DNA of 6,891 nt from an uncultured Actinomycetes bacterium (GCA_913009475.1 CAJVYJ010000100.1:1-6891); one strand, 5' to 3'; shown: positions 1-6,399, numbered from the stretch's first letter. Made by a program: numbers and translations. The notes: a model not told the origin generated them from the letters alone.

Positions 1-79
1 TTTTTTTTTTTTTCAAGCAGAAGACGGCATACGAGATATATCAGTGTGACTGGAGTTCAGACGTGTGATCTTCCGATCT
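1..79. other. Illumina P7/TruSeq adapter contamination at contig end (not genomic)
   Basis: Positions 1-13 are poly-T. Positions 14-37 match the Illumina P7 flow-cell sequence, 38-45 (ATATCAGT) are an index, and 46-79 match the TruSeq read-2 adapter with one mismatch (A at 68 where the standard has C). Read on the other strand the index is ACTGATAT, which I recall as TruSeq LT index 25. The order insert, adapter, then a homopolymer is what a read gives when it runs off the end of a short library fragment; here it was assembled in reverse complement. The segment should be trimmed. It also means that the truncation of the gene starting at 81 is an assembly boundary and not a biological event. 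Confidence 0.98.
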
Positions 80-80
80 T

Positions 81-893
81 ACAAGAGATGTAACCGACGC
101 AGCGGCGTTGTTGCAGCTAATAGCCGGATATGATGAGCGCGATTCAACCTCTATCTCTTGTAAGCTGCCTAATTACCAGGACTCTTTAAAGGGGAATATT
201 GAAGGTTTAAGAGTAGGTATTCCCCAAGAGCTTTTTCGGGATGAATTCGAGCCCGGAGTTCGTAATAGTATAAATGAAGCTGTATCTATTATGAAAAAGT
301 TAGGCGCTATAGTCGAAGAGATCTCGCTAACTAGCATTGACTACGCCCTCTCTGCTTATTATTTGATTGCGCCGGCGGAGGCAAGTTCAAATTTAGCGCG
401 TTTTGATGGAGTTCGTTACGGTTATCGTTCCGCGCGAAAAGGTGATATAGTAGAAATGTATTCATATACACGCGCAGAAGGTTTTGGCGATGAAGTGAAA
501 CGGCGAATAATGCTGGGAACATATGCGCTGTCAGCCGGTTATTATGAAGCGTACTATGGGCAAGCGCAAAAAGTCAGAAGCTTGATTATTAAAGATTTTG
601 CGAACGCCTTTTCCCGTTATGATGTATTGATATCGCCGACGACTCCTACGACCGCTTTTAAAATCGGGGAGAAGACGGAGGACCCGTTACAGATGTACCT
701 TTCGGATATTTGTACTATTCCGATGAATCTGGCGGGTATTCCGGCTATTTCAATTCCTTGCGGCATTGAGGGGGGGTTGCCGGTGGGCTTGCAGATTATA
801 GGCAAGCATTTTGATGAAGCTACGATATTAAATGTAGCTTACGCGCTGGAAAAAGAGATAGCTTTTAGTAATAAGCCTCTGCTTGACAGTTAA
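81..893 (+). CDS. gatA: Aspartyl/glutamyl-tRNA(Asn/Gln) amidotransferase subunit A, 5'-truncated
   Basis: GatA is the amidase subunit of GatCAB. It releases ammonia from glutamine, which GatB uses to convert mischarged Glu-tRNA(Gln) or Asp-tRNA(Asn). The frame is open from the adapter junction and 270 residues remain, against about 480-490 for the family, so roughly the first 45% is missing. That part holds the Ser-cisSer-Lys catalytic triad. What remains is typical: TRDVTDAAALLQ at the start, EASSNLARFDG (residues 100-110), RRIMLGTYALSAGYY (from about 141) with the conserved Arg that contacts substrate, SPTTPT (185-190), and SDICTIPMNLAGIPAISIPCG (from 208) with the conserved substrate-contacting Asp. 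It ends with the usual GLPVGLQIIG and a final helix. The TTG at 108 lies inside conserved sequence and is not a start. The stop is followed by 53 bases and the next gene on the same strand, so an operon is likely. No gatC or gatB is visible; gatC, if linked, would be upstream of the contig end. Confidence 0.96.
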   Translation, partial: TRDVTDAAALLQLIAGYDERDSTSISCKLPNYQDSLKGNIEGLRVGIPQELFRDEFEPGVRNSINEAVSIMKKLGAIVEEISLTSIDYALSAYYLIAPAEASSNLARFDGVRYGYRSARKGDIVEMYSYTRAEGFGDEVKRRIMLGTYALSAGYYEAYYGQAQKVRSLIIKDFANAFSRYDVLISPTTPTTAFKIGEKTEDPLQMYLSDICTIPMNLAGIPAISIPCGIEGGLPVGLQIIGKHFDEATILNVAYALEKEIAFSNKPLLDS

Positions 894-936
894 GAGTTAA
901 TTCTAGGTTTATATATATGAGCGGCTAACAGATTTT

Positions 937-940
937 GGAG
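937..940 (+). promoter_or_regulatory. Ribosome binding site GGAG for the flavin oxidoreductase
   Basis: GGAG at 937-940 lies six bases before a GTG at 947. This decides the start: an in-frame TTG at 935 overlaps this Shine-Dalgarno sequence and would add four residues without a ribosome binding site of its own. The protein then starts with SKKYPLIFTPGQIG, as family members do just before the first barrel strand. Confidence 0.75.
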
Positions 941-946
941 TTTAAT

Positions 947-2860
947 GTGTCAAAAAAATATCCATTAATATTTACACCTGGTCAGATAGGTACTTTGAAA
1001 CTTAAGAATCGTTTGATAATGTCACTTTATCCAACTAAATACATAAAAAATAATGAAGTAACCGACCGTTTAATAGCTTTTTATGAGGCCAGAGCCAAAG
1101 GCGGTGTGGCCATGATAGTAACGGATGGGGCATGTTTAAACTACCCTGACGCCTTAAAAGGCTCAATACAGCTGAGAATGGATACGGACAAATATGTCGC
1201 GGGTTTGCGGCGCATGATAAAATCAGTGACTTATTATGGCGCCAGAGCTTTTATGCAGCTTGATTACCCTGGTTTTAAAAGAGTGGCGCCTGATACGCCT
1301 GGAGCTAAAGAGCGTCATAGGCAATGGGTGATGCCGATTTTAAATTCAGCCACAGCCGATGAATTACGCTTCTATATAAGCAAGATAGCCGCCGGAGCTG
1401 GTCGGGCTCAAGAGATTGGCTATGACGGCGTTGAATTACAAGCTGATTACGGTGCTTTTATAGCGCAAACGTTATCATCTCTGCATAATAAACGGACTGA
1501 TGAATTTGGCGGCAGCCTAAAGAATCGAGCTCGTTTTCTTTTATCAACGATTACGGAGATCAAAGAGCGGACCGGGCTTGATTATCCGTTGGAGATTAAA
1601 TTTTCAGCTGATGAGATGGAATCCGGCGGGTTTAATTTAGAGGAAGCGAAAAATGTTGCGGTTTGGGCCGAGGAAGTCGGAGCAGACGCATTGATGGTCA
1701 ACACGGGCAGTAAGAAGATGAAAAGATATTTATTGCCGACACATTCAATCGCGCCCGGCGTCAACCGCCAATATGCCGCTGAGCTCAGACAGGTTGTGGA
1801 TATTCCTATTATCGCTTTGGGTAAAATTAACGGACCGGAGTTGGCGGAAGAGATATTAATCGATGAACAAGCTGATTTCATCGCTATGACCAGGTCTTTA
1901 ATTGCAGACCCTGATTTACCTAATAAAGCGAACGGCGATAGGTCCGAGGATATAAGAAGATGTATCTACTGTCTTGATGATTGTGCCGATAAGGGCGCTG
2001 CTAAAATAGGTCGAGCCTGTACCGTCAATCCATTTTCCGGTCTGGAAAATGAGTTTAAAATCAGGCCGGCTACCAAAGCCAAGAAAATCTGTATAATCGG
2101 CGGCGGTCCCGCGGGTATGCAGGCAGCATTAATATTACTCAGCCGCGGCCATAACGTAGAATTATTTGAGAAAAGTCTTAAGTTAGGCGGACAATTTAAA
2201 CTGGCTGATTTACCCCCTTTTAAAAGTGAAGTTGCTGAGGCTAATCGTTTTCTTATCCATCAGATAAAGCAATGTGGGGTTAAAGTAAATTTAGGTTATC
2301 AAGTTACGGCTGATGATATTCAGCATGACCGGCCGGATGTTCTGGTTTTAGCTACCGGCTCAAAACCGGTCAAGCCGAAAATACCGGGAATCGACCGGGA
2401 GTTCGTGTACAGCGCACGTGACTTTCTAGGCAATAATGTACAGGTCGGCAACGAGGTACTAATCATTGGGGGCGGCAGCTTGAGCGGTGAGGTGGCTGAT
2501 ATTTTAGCCGGCGACCATAACGTGACTATAGTGGAAAAGTTGGATAGTATCCTATCTGATATGAAAAGCTTGATTAGGCAAGAGTTACTGGAACGCTTAA
2601 AAAATAAGGGCATAGCTATACTTACCTCATCCACTGTTGCTGAAATCGGAGTTGACTCGGTGAAAATTAAAAACGATGACGGCAAGATAGTCGAAATTAA
2701 AACGGACAATGTTATTTACGCGGTGGGAAACCGTTCAGACAGTAATCTTAAGGCGGCGACAAAAGATATGCCCGAGGTTTTTATAATCGGTGATGCCTTA
2801 AGGCCAAGTAATTTAGGTAATGCTTTAAGAAATGCCGTTAAAACAGCCATAGTTATATAA
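947..2860 (+). CDS. NADH:flavin oxidoreductase / 2,4-dienoyl-CoA reductase-type Fe-S flavoenzyme with altered active site
   Basis: This 637-residue protein has the FadH/BaiH/trimethylamine-dehydrogenase layout: an FMN-binding old-yellow-enzyme barrel (about 1-330), a 4Fe-4S motif, then FAD- and NAD-binding domains. Visible signatures, numbered from the GTG, are NKRTDEFGG (about 181-189), the late barrel motif TRSLIADPDLP (315-325), Cys339, 342, 346 and 358 in CX2CX3CX11C spacing, GGGPAG (385-390) for FAD, and GGGSLSG (508-514) for NAD(P). Electrons should pass from NAD(P)H through FAD and 4Fe-4S to FMN and then to an unsaturated substrate. The substrate pocket is unusual. The family segment HxAHGYL reads QADYGAF (165-171), so the two common His and the FadH catalytic Tyr166 position are Gln, Tyr and Ala. 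The usual LQ.xHxGR reads MQLDYPGF. The region of FadH His252 has lysines. The reductase half therefore looks functional, but the substrate is unknown and may not be an enoyl-CoA. No signal peptide or membrane segment; cytoplasmic. It follows gatA after 53 bases. Family confidence is high; exact substrate is not predicted. Confidence 0.93.
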   Translation: MSKKYPLIFTPGQIGTLKLKNRLIMSLYPTKYIKNNEVTDRLIAFYEARAKGGVAMIVTDGACLNYPDALKGSIQLRMDTDKYVAGLRRMIKSVTYYGARAFMQLDYPGFKRVAPDTPGAKERHRQWVMPILNSATADELRFYISKIAAGAGRAQEIGYDGVELQADYGAFIAQTLSSLHNKRTDEFGGSLKNRARFLLSTITEIKERTGLDYPLEIKFSADEMESGGFNLEEAKNVAVWAEEVGADALMVNTGSKKMKRYLLPTHSIAPGVNRQYAAELRQVVDIPIIALGKINGPELAEEILIDEQADFIAMTRSLIADPDLPNKANGDRSEDIRRCIYCLDDCADKGAAKIGRACTVNPFSGLENEFKIRPATKAKKICIIGGGPAGMQAALILLSRGHNVELFEKSLKLGGQFKLADLPPFKSEVAEANRFLIHQIKQCGVKVNLGYQVTADDIQHDRPDVLVLATGSKPVKPKIPGIDREFVYSARDFLGNNVQVGNEVLIIGGGSLSGEVADILAGDHNVTIVEKLDSILSDMKSLIRQELLERLKNKGIAILTSSTVAEIGVDSVKIKNDDGKIVEIKTDNVIYAVGNRSDSNLKAATKDMPEVFIIGDALRPSNLGNALRNAVKTAIVI

Positions 2861-2908
2861 AACACGATTTGATTTGATTGTAGCGTCGATTATCCCGGAC
2901 AAACCCAG

Positions 2909-3133
2909 CTATACCAGCGCTGATTCTACTGCTTTAATTTCCGGAATATGTTCTTTTAAAATTCGTTCCACGCCGTTCTTAAGAGTCATTTGCGACATTG
3001 GGCAACCATGGCAGGCACCTGTAAGCTTGACTTTAACGACTCCATTATTTATGCTTACTAACTCGATATCGCCGCCGTCCGCTTGCAGGGATGGGCGAAT
3101 CTTATCCAGAACTTCCATAACCTTATCTTTCAT
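2909..3133 (-). CDS. NFU-domain (NifU C-terminal-like) iron-sulfur cluster scaffold
   Basis: A 74-residue protein consisting only of the NFU domain. Members bind a labile 4Fe-4S cluster, usually between two subunits through a CxxC pair, and pass it to apo-proteins in the cytoplasm. The motif GACHGCPMSQMTLKNGVE is present with Cys41 and Cys44, preceded by the typical LQADGGDIELV. The start is ATG at 3133, preceded by a strong GGAGGT (3138-3143). A longer in-frame reading adds 12 hydrophobic residues from 3169, but it has no ribosome binding site and overlaps the -10 element, so it is rejected. The gene is convergent with the Fe-S flavoenzyme, with 48 bases between the two stops and no clear hairpin terminator there. 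The length and motif match stand-alone NFU proteins of many Gram-positive and environmental bacteria. The neighbouring enzyme carries a 4Fe-4S cluster, but a functional link is only a guess. Confidence 0.94.
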   Translation of the reverse strand: MKDKVMEVLDKIRPSLQADGGDIELVSINNGVVKVKLTGACHGCPMSQMTLKNGVERILKEHIPEIKAVESALV

Positions 3134-3137
3134 TATT

Positions 3138-3143
3138 ACCTCC
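3138..3143 (-). promoter_or_regulatory. Strong ribosome binding site GGAGGT for the NFU gene
   Basis: On the minus strand GGAGGT stands four bases before the ATG at 3133. It is the strongest Shine-Dalgarno match in the window and settles the start of the NFU gene in favour of the shorter protein. Confidence 0.85.
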
Positions 3144-3159
3144 AAATAAAGTATTATTG

Positions 3160-3188
3160 ATTCTATCATATTTATTTTTTCAAGGCAA
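3160..3188 (-). promoter_or_regulatory. Sigma-70-type promoter for the NFU gene
   Basis: Read on the minus strand, TTGCCT (3188-3183; 4 of 6 matches to the -35 consensus) is followed after exactly 17 bases by TAGAAT (3165-3160; 5 of 6 matches to the -10 consensus). Transcription would start near 3153, about 20 bases before the ATG, leaving just enough leader for the ribosome binding site. The surroundings are AT-rich, so a chance match is possible, but the spacing and position are right. Confidence 0.5.
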
Positions 3189-3259
3189 AATATAAATATT
3201 TTTAAAATAGGTGAAAATTTGGTATATTTATATTGTAATTAATAATTAAATAAAGATAT

Positions 3260-3436
3260 GGCTCGGCTGGTCGTTGGCCTAAAGGGAAACTGAACCTTCA
3301 CTTTTTGCATTGTCAACCCGGGTCCGGTGGTGGAAATGAGGTCCTTTTGGACTACATCGAAGTCGTCGGCAGGGTTCCTAAGTATTTTAGCTTAGGGTCA
3401 GACACTGTAGGTTAAACGCCGGTTGGGCCTTTCTTT
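3260..3436 (+). ncRNA. Candidate structured non-coding RNA of unknown family
   Basis: A G/C-richer island in an AT-rich intergenic region. Its two ends pair: 3260-3270 (GGCTCGGCTGG) with 3419-3429 (CCGGTTGGGCC), 11 consecutive pairs of which four are G-U type, directly followed by TTTCTTT (3430-3436), like an RNA ending in a closing helix and U-rich tail. Inside, 3315-3319 pairs with 3372-3376, 3324-3331 with 3362-3369, and 3336-3344 with 3349-3357 (one A-A mismatch, TTTT loop), giving one long irregular hairpin. A second hairpin is CCTAAG (3377-3382) with CTTAGG (3391-3396), and a short 5' hairpin is AAGG (3282-3285) with CCTT (3295-3298). The many G-U pairs favour RNA on the plus strand, because the minus-strand copy would lose them. 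No open reading frame fits. I do not see the hallmarks of tmRNA, RNase P, SRP RNA, or the common riboswitches. 6S RNA is not excluded by size and closing stem, though the branching differs. It lies 282 bases before yjbQ, so it may be independent or a long leader. Confidence 0.45.
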
Positions 3437-3438
3437 AT

Positions 3439-3464
3439 GGGGTCAGATCTTCAATCTTGACATT
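3439..3464 (+). repeat. REP-like hairpin sequence
   Basis: The segment GGGGTCAGATC...CTTGACATT forms an imperfect palindrome: GTCAGAT (3442-3448) pairs with ATCTTGAC (3454-3461) with one bulged T at 3457 and a five-base loop. A single bulge in a short stem next to a G-run is typical of REP elements linked to Y1/RAYT transposases. I recall closely similar sequences scattered between genes in many environmental genomes, but this is memory, not a search. The core GGGTCAGA also occurs at 3395-3402 inside the candidate RNA. No transposase is present in the window. Confidence 0.45.
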
Positions 3465-3541
3465 ACACTGACAGCGGCGACGTTTATTAATAAAAAATTG
3501 ATAATCAGTGGTGTGTGAAAAAACGTTTTTTTGGAGTAGAG

Positions 3542-3934
3542 ATGTATTATTCTTTTGATATAGAGACTCATTCGCGAACGGAATTTATAGATGTTACGGG
3601 AAAAGTCGAGAACGCGGTTAGGGGAGCGAAAGTAAAAGCTGGATATTGTCTGGTATATGTCCCTCATACGACGGCCGCGGTGACGGTTAATGAAAACGCC
3701 GATGCCGCTGTCTCTCGCGATATTATAGCTGAGTTAAATAAGATTGTTCCCTTTAATGACGATTATCGGCATGCAGAAGGTAATTCGGCGGCCCATCTAA
3801 AGTCAACCCTGGTCGGTTGTTCTCAAAACTTTATTATTGAAGAGGGCAAGCTGGCTCTGGGTATCTGGCAAGCAATATACTTTTGCGAGTTTGACGGCCC
3901 GAGAAAGCGCCGCTTAATGATAAAAATAGCTTGA
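3542..3934 (+). CDS. yjbQ: YjbQ family protein (UPF0047; secondary thiamine-phosphate synthase family)
   Basis: A 130-residue single-domain cytoplasmic protein of normal length for the family (about 130-140). Conserved blocks are present: HTTAAVTVNENAD (42-54), RHAEGNSAAHLKSTLVG (76-92), LGIWQAI (106-112) and EFDGPRKR (116-123), with His42, His77, His85 and Glu80 the likely functional residues. Some members show weak thiamine-phosphate synthase activity, which gives the family its name; the physiological role is not settled. The start is ATG 3542, five bases after GGAG (3533-3536). A GTG at 3515 would add nine residues (including FFGVE) that read across this ribosome binding site, so it is not used. 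The upstream 100 bases hold a REP-like hairpin and no convincing promoter. The zinc hydrolase follows on the same strand after 82 bases, with a possible -10 box between. Confidence 0.94.
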   Translation: MYYSFDIETHSRTEFIDVTGKVENAVRGAKVKAGYCLVYVPHTTAAVTVNENADAAVSRDIIAELNKIVPFNDDYRHAEGNSAAHLKSTLVGCSQNFIIEEGKLALGIWQAIYFCEFDGPRKRRLMIKIA

Positions 3935-3949
3935 TACGAATCAATAGTC

Positions 3950-3955
3950 TATAAT
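3950..3955 (+). promoter_or_regulatory. Possible -10 box (TATAAT) upstream of the zinc hydrolase
   Basis: A perfect TATAAT at 3950-3955, 16 bases after the yjbQ stop. The hexamer 17 bases upstream is TAGCTT, a poor -35; the better TTGATA (3931-3936) is only 13 bases away. A second possibility is TTGAAC (3958-3963) with TATATT (3982-3987) at 18 bases, but that would start transcription inside the leader ORF. Either could make the hydrolase independent of yjbQ. Support is weak because the stretch is AT-rich. Confidence 0.25.
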
Positions 3956-3990
3956 TATTGAACAACTTTAATTGGGGGTATTATATTAAT

Positions 3991-4020
3991 ATGATCAATG
4001 ATGAATTGGCGCAAGTATGA
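3991..4020 (+). CDS. Nine-codon leader ORF overlapping the zinc hydrolase start
   Basis: ATG 3991 opens a short frame coding MINDELAQV, whose TGA (4018-4020) overlaps the hydrolase ATG (4017-4019) as ATGA. A G-run, GGGGGT (3974-3979), is the only Shine-Dalgarno-like sequence nearby. It is 12 bases from the leader ATG, rather long, while the hydrolase ATG itself has none. The simplest reading is translational coupling: ribosomes load at the G-run, translate the short frame and restart at the overlapping ATG. The alternative is a natural or assembly frameshift that separated nine original N-terminal residues. Chance is also possible for so short a frame. Confidence 0.4.
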   Translation: MINDELAQV

Positions 4021-4979
4021 AAGATATAAAGTTTTTGGAGATCGAGCGCTTGGATGTCTCCGAGTGGCGTCACAGCAAAAAAGCGTTAAGATTAAAATTA
4101 ATGGGTTTAGATGACGGCGCCAGTTTATCAATGCTCTGCGGCATAATAGCGGGCAGGAAAGCGGGGCCTATTATTACGGTAGTAGCCGGACAGCATGGTG
4201 ACGAGTGGAACGGTACTTATATCTGCCATCAGTTATATAATAAGATAGAGCCGCAAGATATAAAAAGAGGGACATTGGTGATTGTACCGATTGCTAATCC
4301 CTGGGCTTTTCTGGAGCGCGACAGAGTCAGTAGTATTGACGTAGTTGACATGAATCGCAGTTATAGTTTGGCTGAAAGCCGGAAACCAACCGAATACATC
4401 GCTGAATTGCTTTTTAAAAAAATATATAGCCAATCGGATTATCTGCTTGATATTCATACCGGGGGTTCGGGCGAATATCTACCTAATATCGGCATCACAG
4501 GTCAGGGTCGGGTCGAGTTGGCGACGAAATTGAATACCGGCTATGTAGTTGTCGCTCAGAAGGAATTTGGCTCATTGATTTATGCTTGCGAACGGGCAAG
4601 TATTCCCGCTCTTTCTGTTGAAATCGGCCGCAGGCTGAGTGTTGATTATAAGAGTTGTGATAAATTTCTCGATAACGGTCTGCTGAATTTATTAAAAAGC
4701 TTGGAGATGTATCCCGGTACGGAAGATACTAATCCGGAGCAGAAGCTCTTTACAACTAAAACTTTAGTCACATCTCCCGGCTCCGGCTTTTTTCATTCTC
4801 AGGTCGATCTTGGCCAAGTTGTCAATGAAGGTGAATTGCTGGGCACGGTAGAACCTATATTTACATCTAAGTTAGAAAAAATTATAGCGCCGGCCCAAGG
4901 AAGCGTGCTTTACTTACGCCGGGAAGAAAAAGTAAGTGTCAGCGATACTCTTATGCATATTGCCTACCAAAATAGTTGA
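4017..4979 (+). CDS. Succinylglutamate desuccinylase/aspartoacylase (AstE/AspA) family zinc hydrolase
   Basis: A 320-residue cytoplasmic protein of the M14-like deacylase family, which removes acyl groups from amino acids or related amides with one catalytic zinc. The first zinc ligands are His60 and Glu63 in AGQHGDEWNG; the third is His147 in LLDIHTGG. NPWAF (94-98), DMNRSYS (111-117, with the substrate-binding Asn-Arg pair) and VEIG (201-204, with a probable general-base Glu) complete the active site. The C-terminal part (about 248-318) is a small beta domain with repeats of the type V.SPGSGFF...VDLGQVV.EGELLGTV and IIAPAQGSVLYLRREEKVSVSDTLMHI, as in family members with a lipoyl-like barrel. 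The substrate cannot be predicted; no arginine catabolism genes are nearby. ATG 4017 is the only reasonable start because an in-frame stop lies at 4002-4004. It lacks a ribosome binding site and may be coupled to the nine-codon frame that overlaps it. Confidence 0.92.
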   Translation: MKDIKFLEIERLDVSEWRHSKKALRLKLMGLDDGASLSMLCGIIAGRKAGPIITVVAGQHGDEWNGTYICHQLYNKIEPQDIKRGTLVIVPIANPWAFLERDRVSSIDVVDMNRSYSLAESRKPTEYIAELLFKKIYSQSDYLLDIHTGGSGEYLPNIGITGQGRVELATKLNTGYVVVAQKEFGSLIYACERASIPALSVEIGRRLSVDYKSCDKFLDNGLLNLLKSLEMYPGTEDTNPEQKLFTTKTLVTSPGSGFFHSQVDLGQVVNEGELLGTVEPIFTSKLEKIIAPAQGSVLYLRREEKVSVSDTLMHIAYQNS

Positions 4980-5051
4980 TTATTTTTTGATTAGCTACTT
5001 TAGCTGCGTATTATTAAAGAAATCTAATATCTAGGTCGATACTATTAATAA

Positions 5052-5080
5052 TTAACGCATTAATAAATTAATTCTATAAT
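5052..5080 (+). promoter_or_regulatory. Sigma-70-type promoter for the GGDEF protein
   Basis: TTAACG (5052-5057; 4 of 6 matches to the -35 consensus) is separated by 17 bases from a perfect TATAAT (5075-5080). Transcription would start near 5087, giving a leader of about 11 bases that carries only AGG (5088-5090) before the GTG at 5098, so the message would be nearly leaderless. Confidence 0.55.
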
Positions 5081-5097
5081 CAATTTTAGGCAATCTA

Positions 5098-6399
5098 GTG
5101 GCTTATTGGAGATCATTTAATTCAAAAGCTTTATATAAACTTATGTTAGTAATCTTTATTACTATATCTTTTGCTTTGTCTATTTCTCTCTTTTTTCAAG
5201 TGCGCGTTCTACGAGATATGATAATTGAACAAAAAATACTACGTTCCAATACTTTCATTAGGGCTATCAGCAGCGATATTAAGATAAACGGTTTTAGCAA
5301 AGGCAAACTTAACAGTATTATCTATAATTACGCGCGGGAAAAGGACATTGACCATATATTTGTTGTTGATAAAAACTATAAGGTCATTGCCAGTGATAAG
5401 CAAAATAAGGTCGGTCGGGTCTATCGCAATCAAGATATGCGCAACGTCTTTTATCGGAAAAAAATAGATTGGGCCATAGAAGCGCATAAGGAGAACGGCA
5501 AGATAATTCAGCGCATAGATATAGCGGCGCCCTTATATTTGAACGGTAAGTTTATCGGGGGCCTGGAAGTCGAGACTGCAGCGACCGACCTGACTAAAGC
5601 ATCGTATTTATTAATCAGCAGAACTATTTTATTTAGCTTCATCGCTATCTTGATATTGTATATTATTTTAGGAAAACTATTATCGTATTTAATAATCAAC
5701 CCGCTTAATTCTATAATAAAAGGAGCTAAAGAGGTGAGTTGCGGCAACTTGGATTACCGGATTAAAATAAAGCGTCGCGATGAACTAGGGCAAGTAGCGG
5801 ATGCGTTTAATGATATGGTCAATAGCCTAAAGCGCCAACAGCGGGTTCTAAAAAATATAGCCAGCCGTGACAGCCTGACCGGGCTCTTAAACCATCGTTC
5901 ATTCTACCATCGCCTGGATAAGGAGATAAAGAGAGCTAAGCGTTATCATCATCAGCTTTCATTGTGTATGGCCGATATTGATTTTTTTAAAAATTTTAAC
6001 GATACCCATGGCCATTTAGAAGGCGATAGAGCGCTTATTGAGCTTTCTAATATTCTGAAATCAACCTTTCGGTCCAGCGATTTAATCGGGCGCTTGGGCG
6101 GAGAAGAGTTTGCCATACTACTTCGGGAACAGGGACCCAGAGAAGCTCTGGAGGTAGCGGAAAGATTGAGAAAAAAAATCGAGAGCTTTGAATTTACCTC
6201 CCCGCATGATGACTATTCTTTTTTAACCGTGAGTTTAGGCATAGCCTCTTATCCGGATGACGCCCAAACCGCGATTGAGCTATCTAAATTAGCTGACAGA
6301 GGGCTTTATCAGGCTAAGGCCGCCGGTAGAAATTGTGTATATTGGATTTATAAAAACCATGGCCTTAATAATAAGCACCCGGAGACCAAAGTTTCATAG
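5098..6399 (+). CDS. Membrane-bound HAMP-GGDEF diguanylate cyclase
   Basis: A 433-residue sensor protein that should make the second messenger c-di-GMP from two GTP. Order: a short basic N-terminus, a membrane helix (about 14-34), an extracytoplasmic sensor region (about 35-170) with the PAS/Cache-like pattern IDHIFVVDKNYKVIASD (84-100) and IAAPLYLNGKFIGGLEVE (142-159), a second helix (about 171-195), a HAMP linker (about 195-248), and a GGDEF domain (about 255-420). The catalytic motif is GGEEF (334-338), an active variant. Metal-binding DIDFFK (293-298), GHLEGD (305-310) and the inhibitory-site motif RSSD (325-328), five residues before GGEEF, are all present, so an active, product-inhibited enzyme is expected. 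The ligand sensed is unknown and no EAL or HD-GYP partner is in the window. Start: GTG 5098 keeps the basic residues before the first membrane helix; it has only a weak AGG ribosome binding site. ATG 5143 would remove those residues. A promoter directly upstream suggests a single-gene unit. Confidence 0.95.
   Translation: MAYWRSFNSKALYKLMLVIFITISFALSISLFFQVRVLRDMIIEQKILRSNTFIRAISSDIKINGFSKGKLNSIIYNYAREKDIDHIFVVDKNYKVIASDKQNKVGRVYRNQDMRNVFYRKKIDWAIEAHKENGKIIQRIDIAAPLYLNGKFIGGLEVETAATDLTKASYLLISRTILFSFIAILILYIILGKLLSYLIINPLNSIIKGAKEVSCGNLDYRIKIKRRDELGQVADAFNDMVNSLKRQQRVLKNIASRDSLTGLLNHRSFYHRLDKEIKRAKRYHHQLSLCMADIDFFKNFNDTHGHLEGDRALIELSNILKSTFRSSDLIGRLGGEEFAILLREQGPREALEVAERLRKKIESFEFTSPHDDYSFLTVSLGIASYPDDAQTAIELSKLADRGLYQAKAAGRNCVYWIYKNHGLNNKHPETKVS

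Noticed and set aside
108..893. A complete gene starting at TTG 108
   Set aside because: The frame is open back to the adapter junction and residues before 108 (TRDVTDAAA) are conserved GatA sequence. The gene is truncated, not short.
2874..3149. A plus-strand 91-codon reading frame
   Set aside because: It is antisense to the NFU gene, which has a clear motif, ribosome binding site and promoter. Its translation shows no recognisable domain.
3260..3436. Assignment of the structured RNA to tmRNA, SRP RNA, RNase P RNA or a cobalamin/c-di-GMP riboswitch
   Set aside because: No tRNA-like end or tag frame, no GGAAG-type SRP loop, no RNase P core, and none of the conserved riboswitch blocks could be placed. 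6S RNA was left open for lack of a diagnostic motif.
3457..3462. TTGACA as a -35 box for yjbQ
   Set aside because: The hexamers at 16-19 bases downstream are not -10-like, and the bases form one arm of the REP-like hairpin.
4980..5051. Rho-independent terminator after the zinc hydrolase
   Set aside because: The T-run directly after the stop has no hairpin before it, and the nearby AGCT...AGCT match is only four pairs with no T-run after it.
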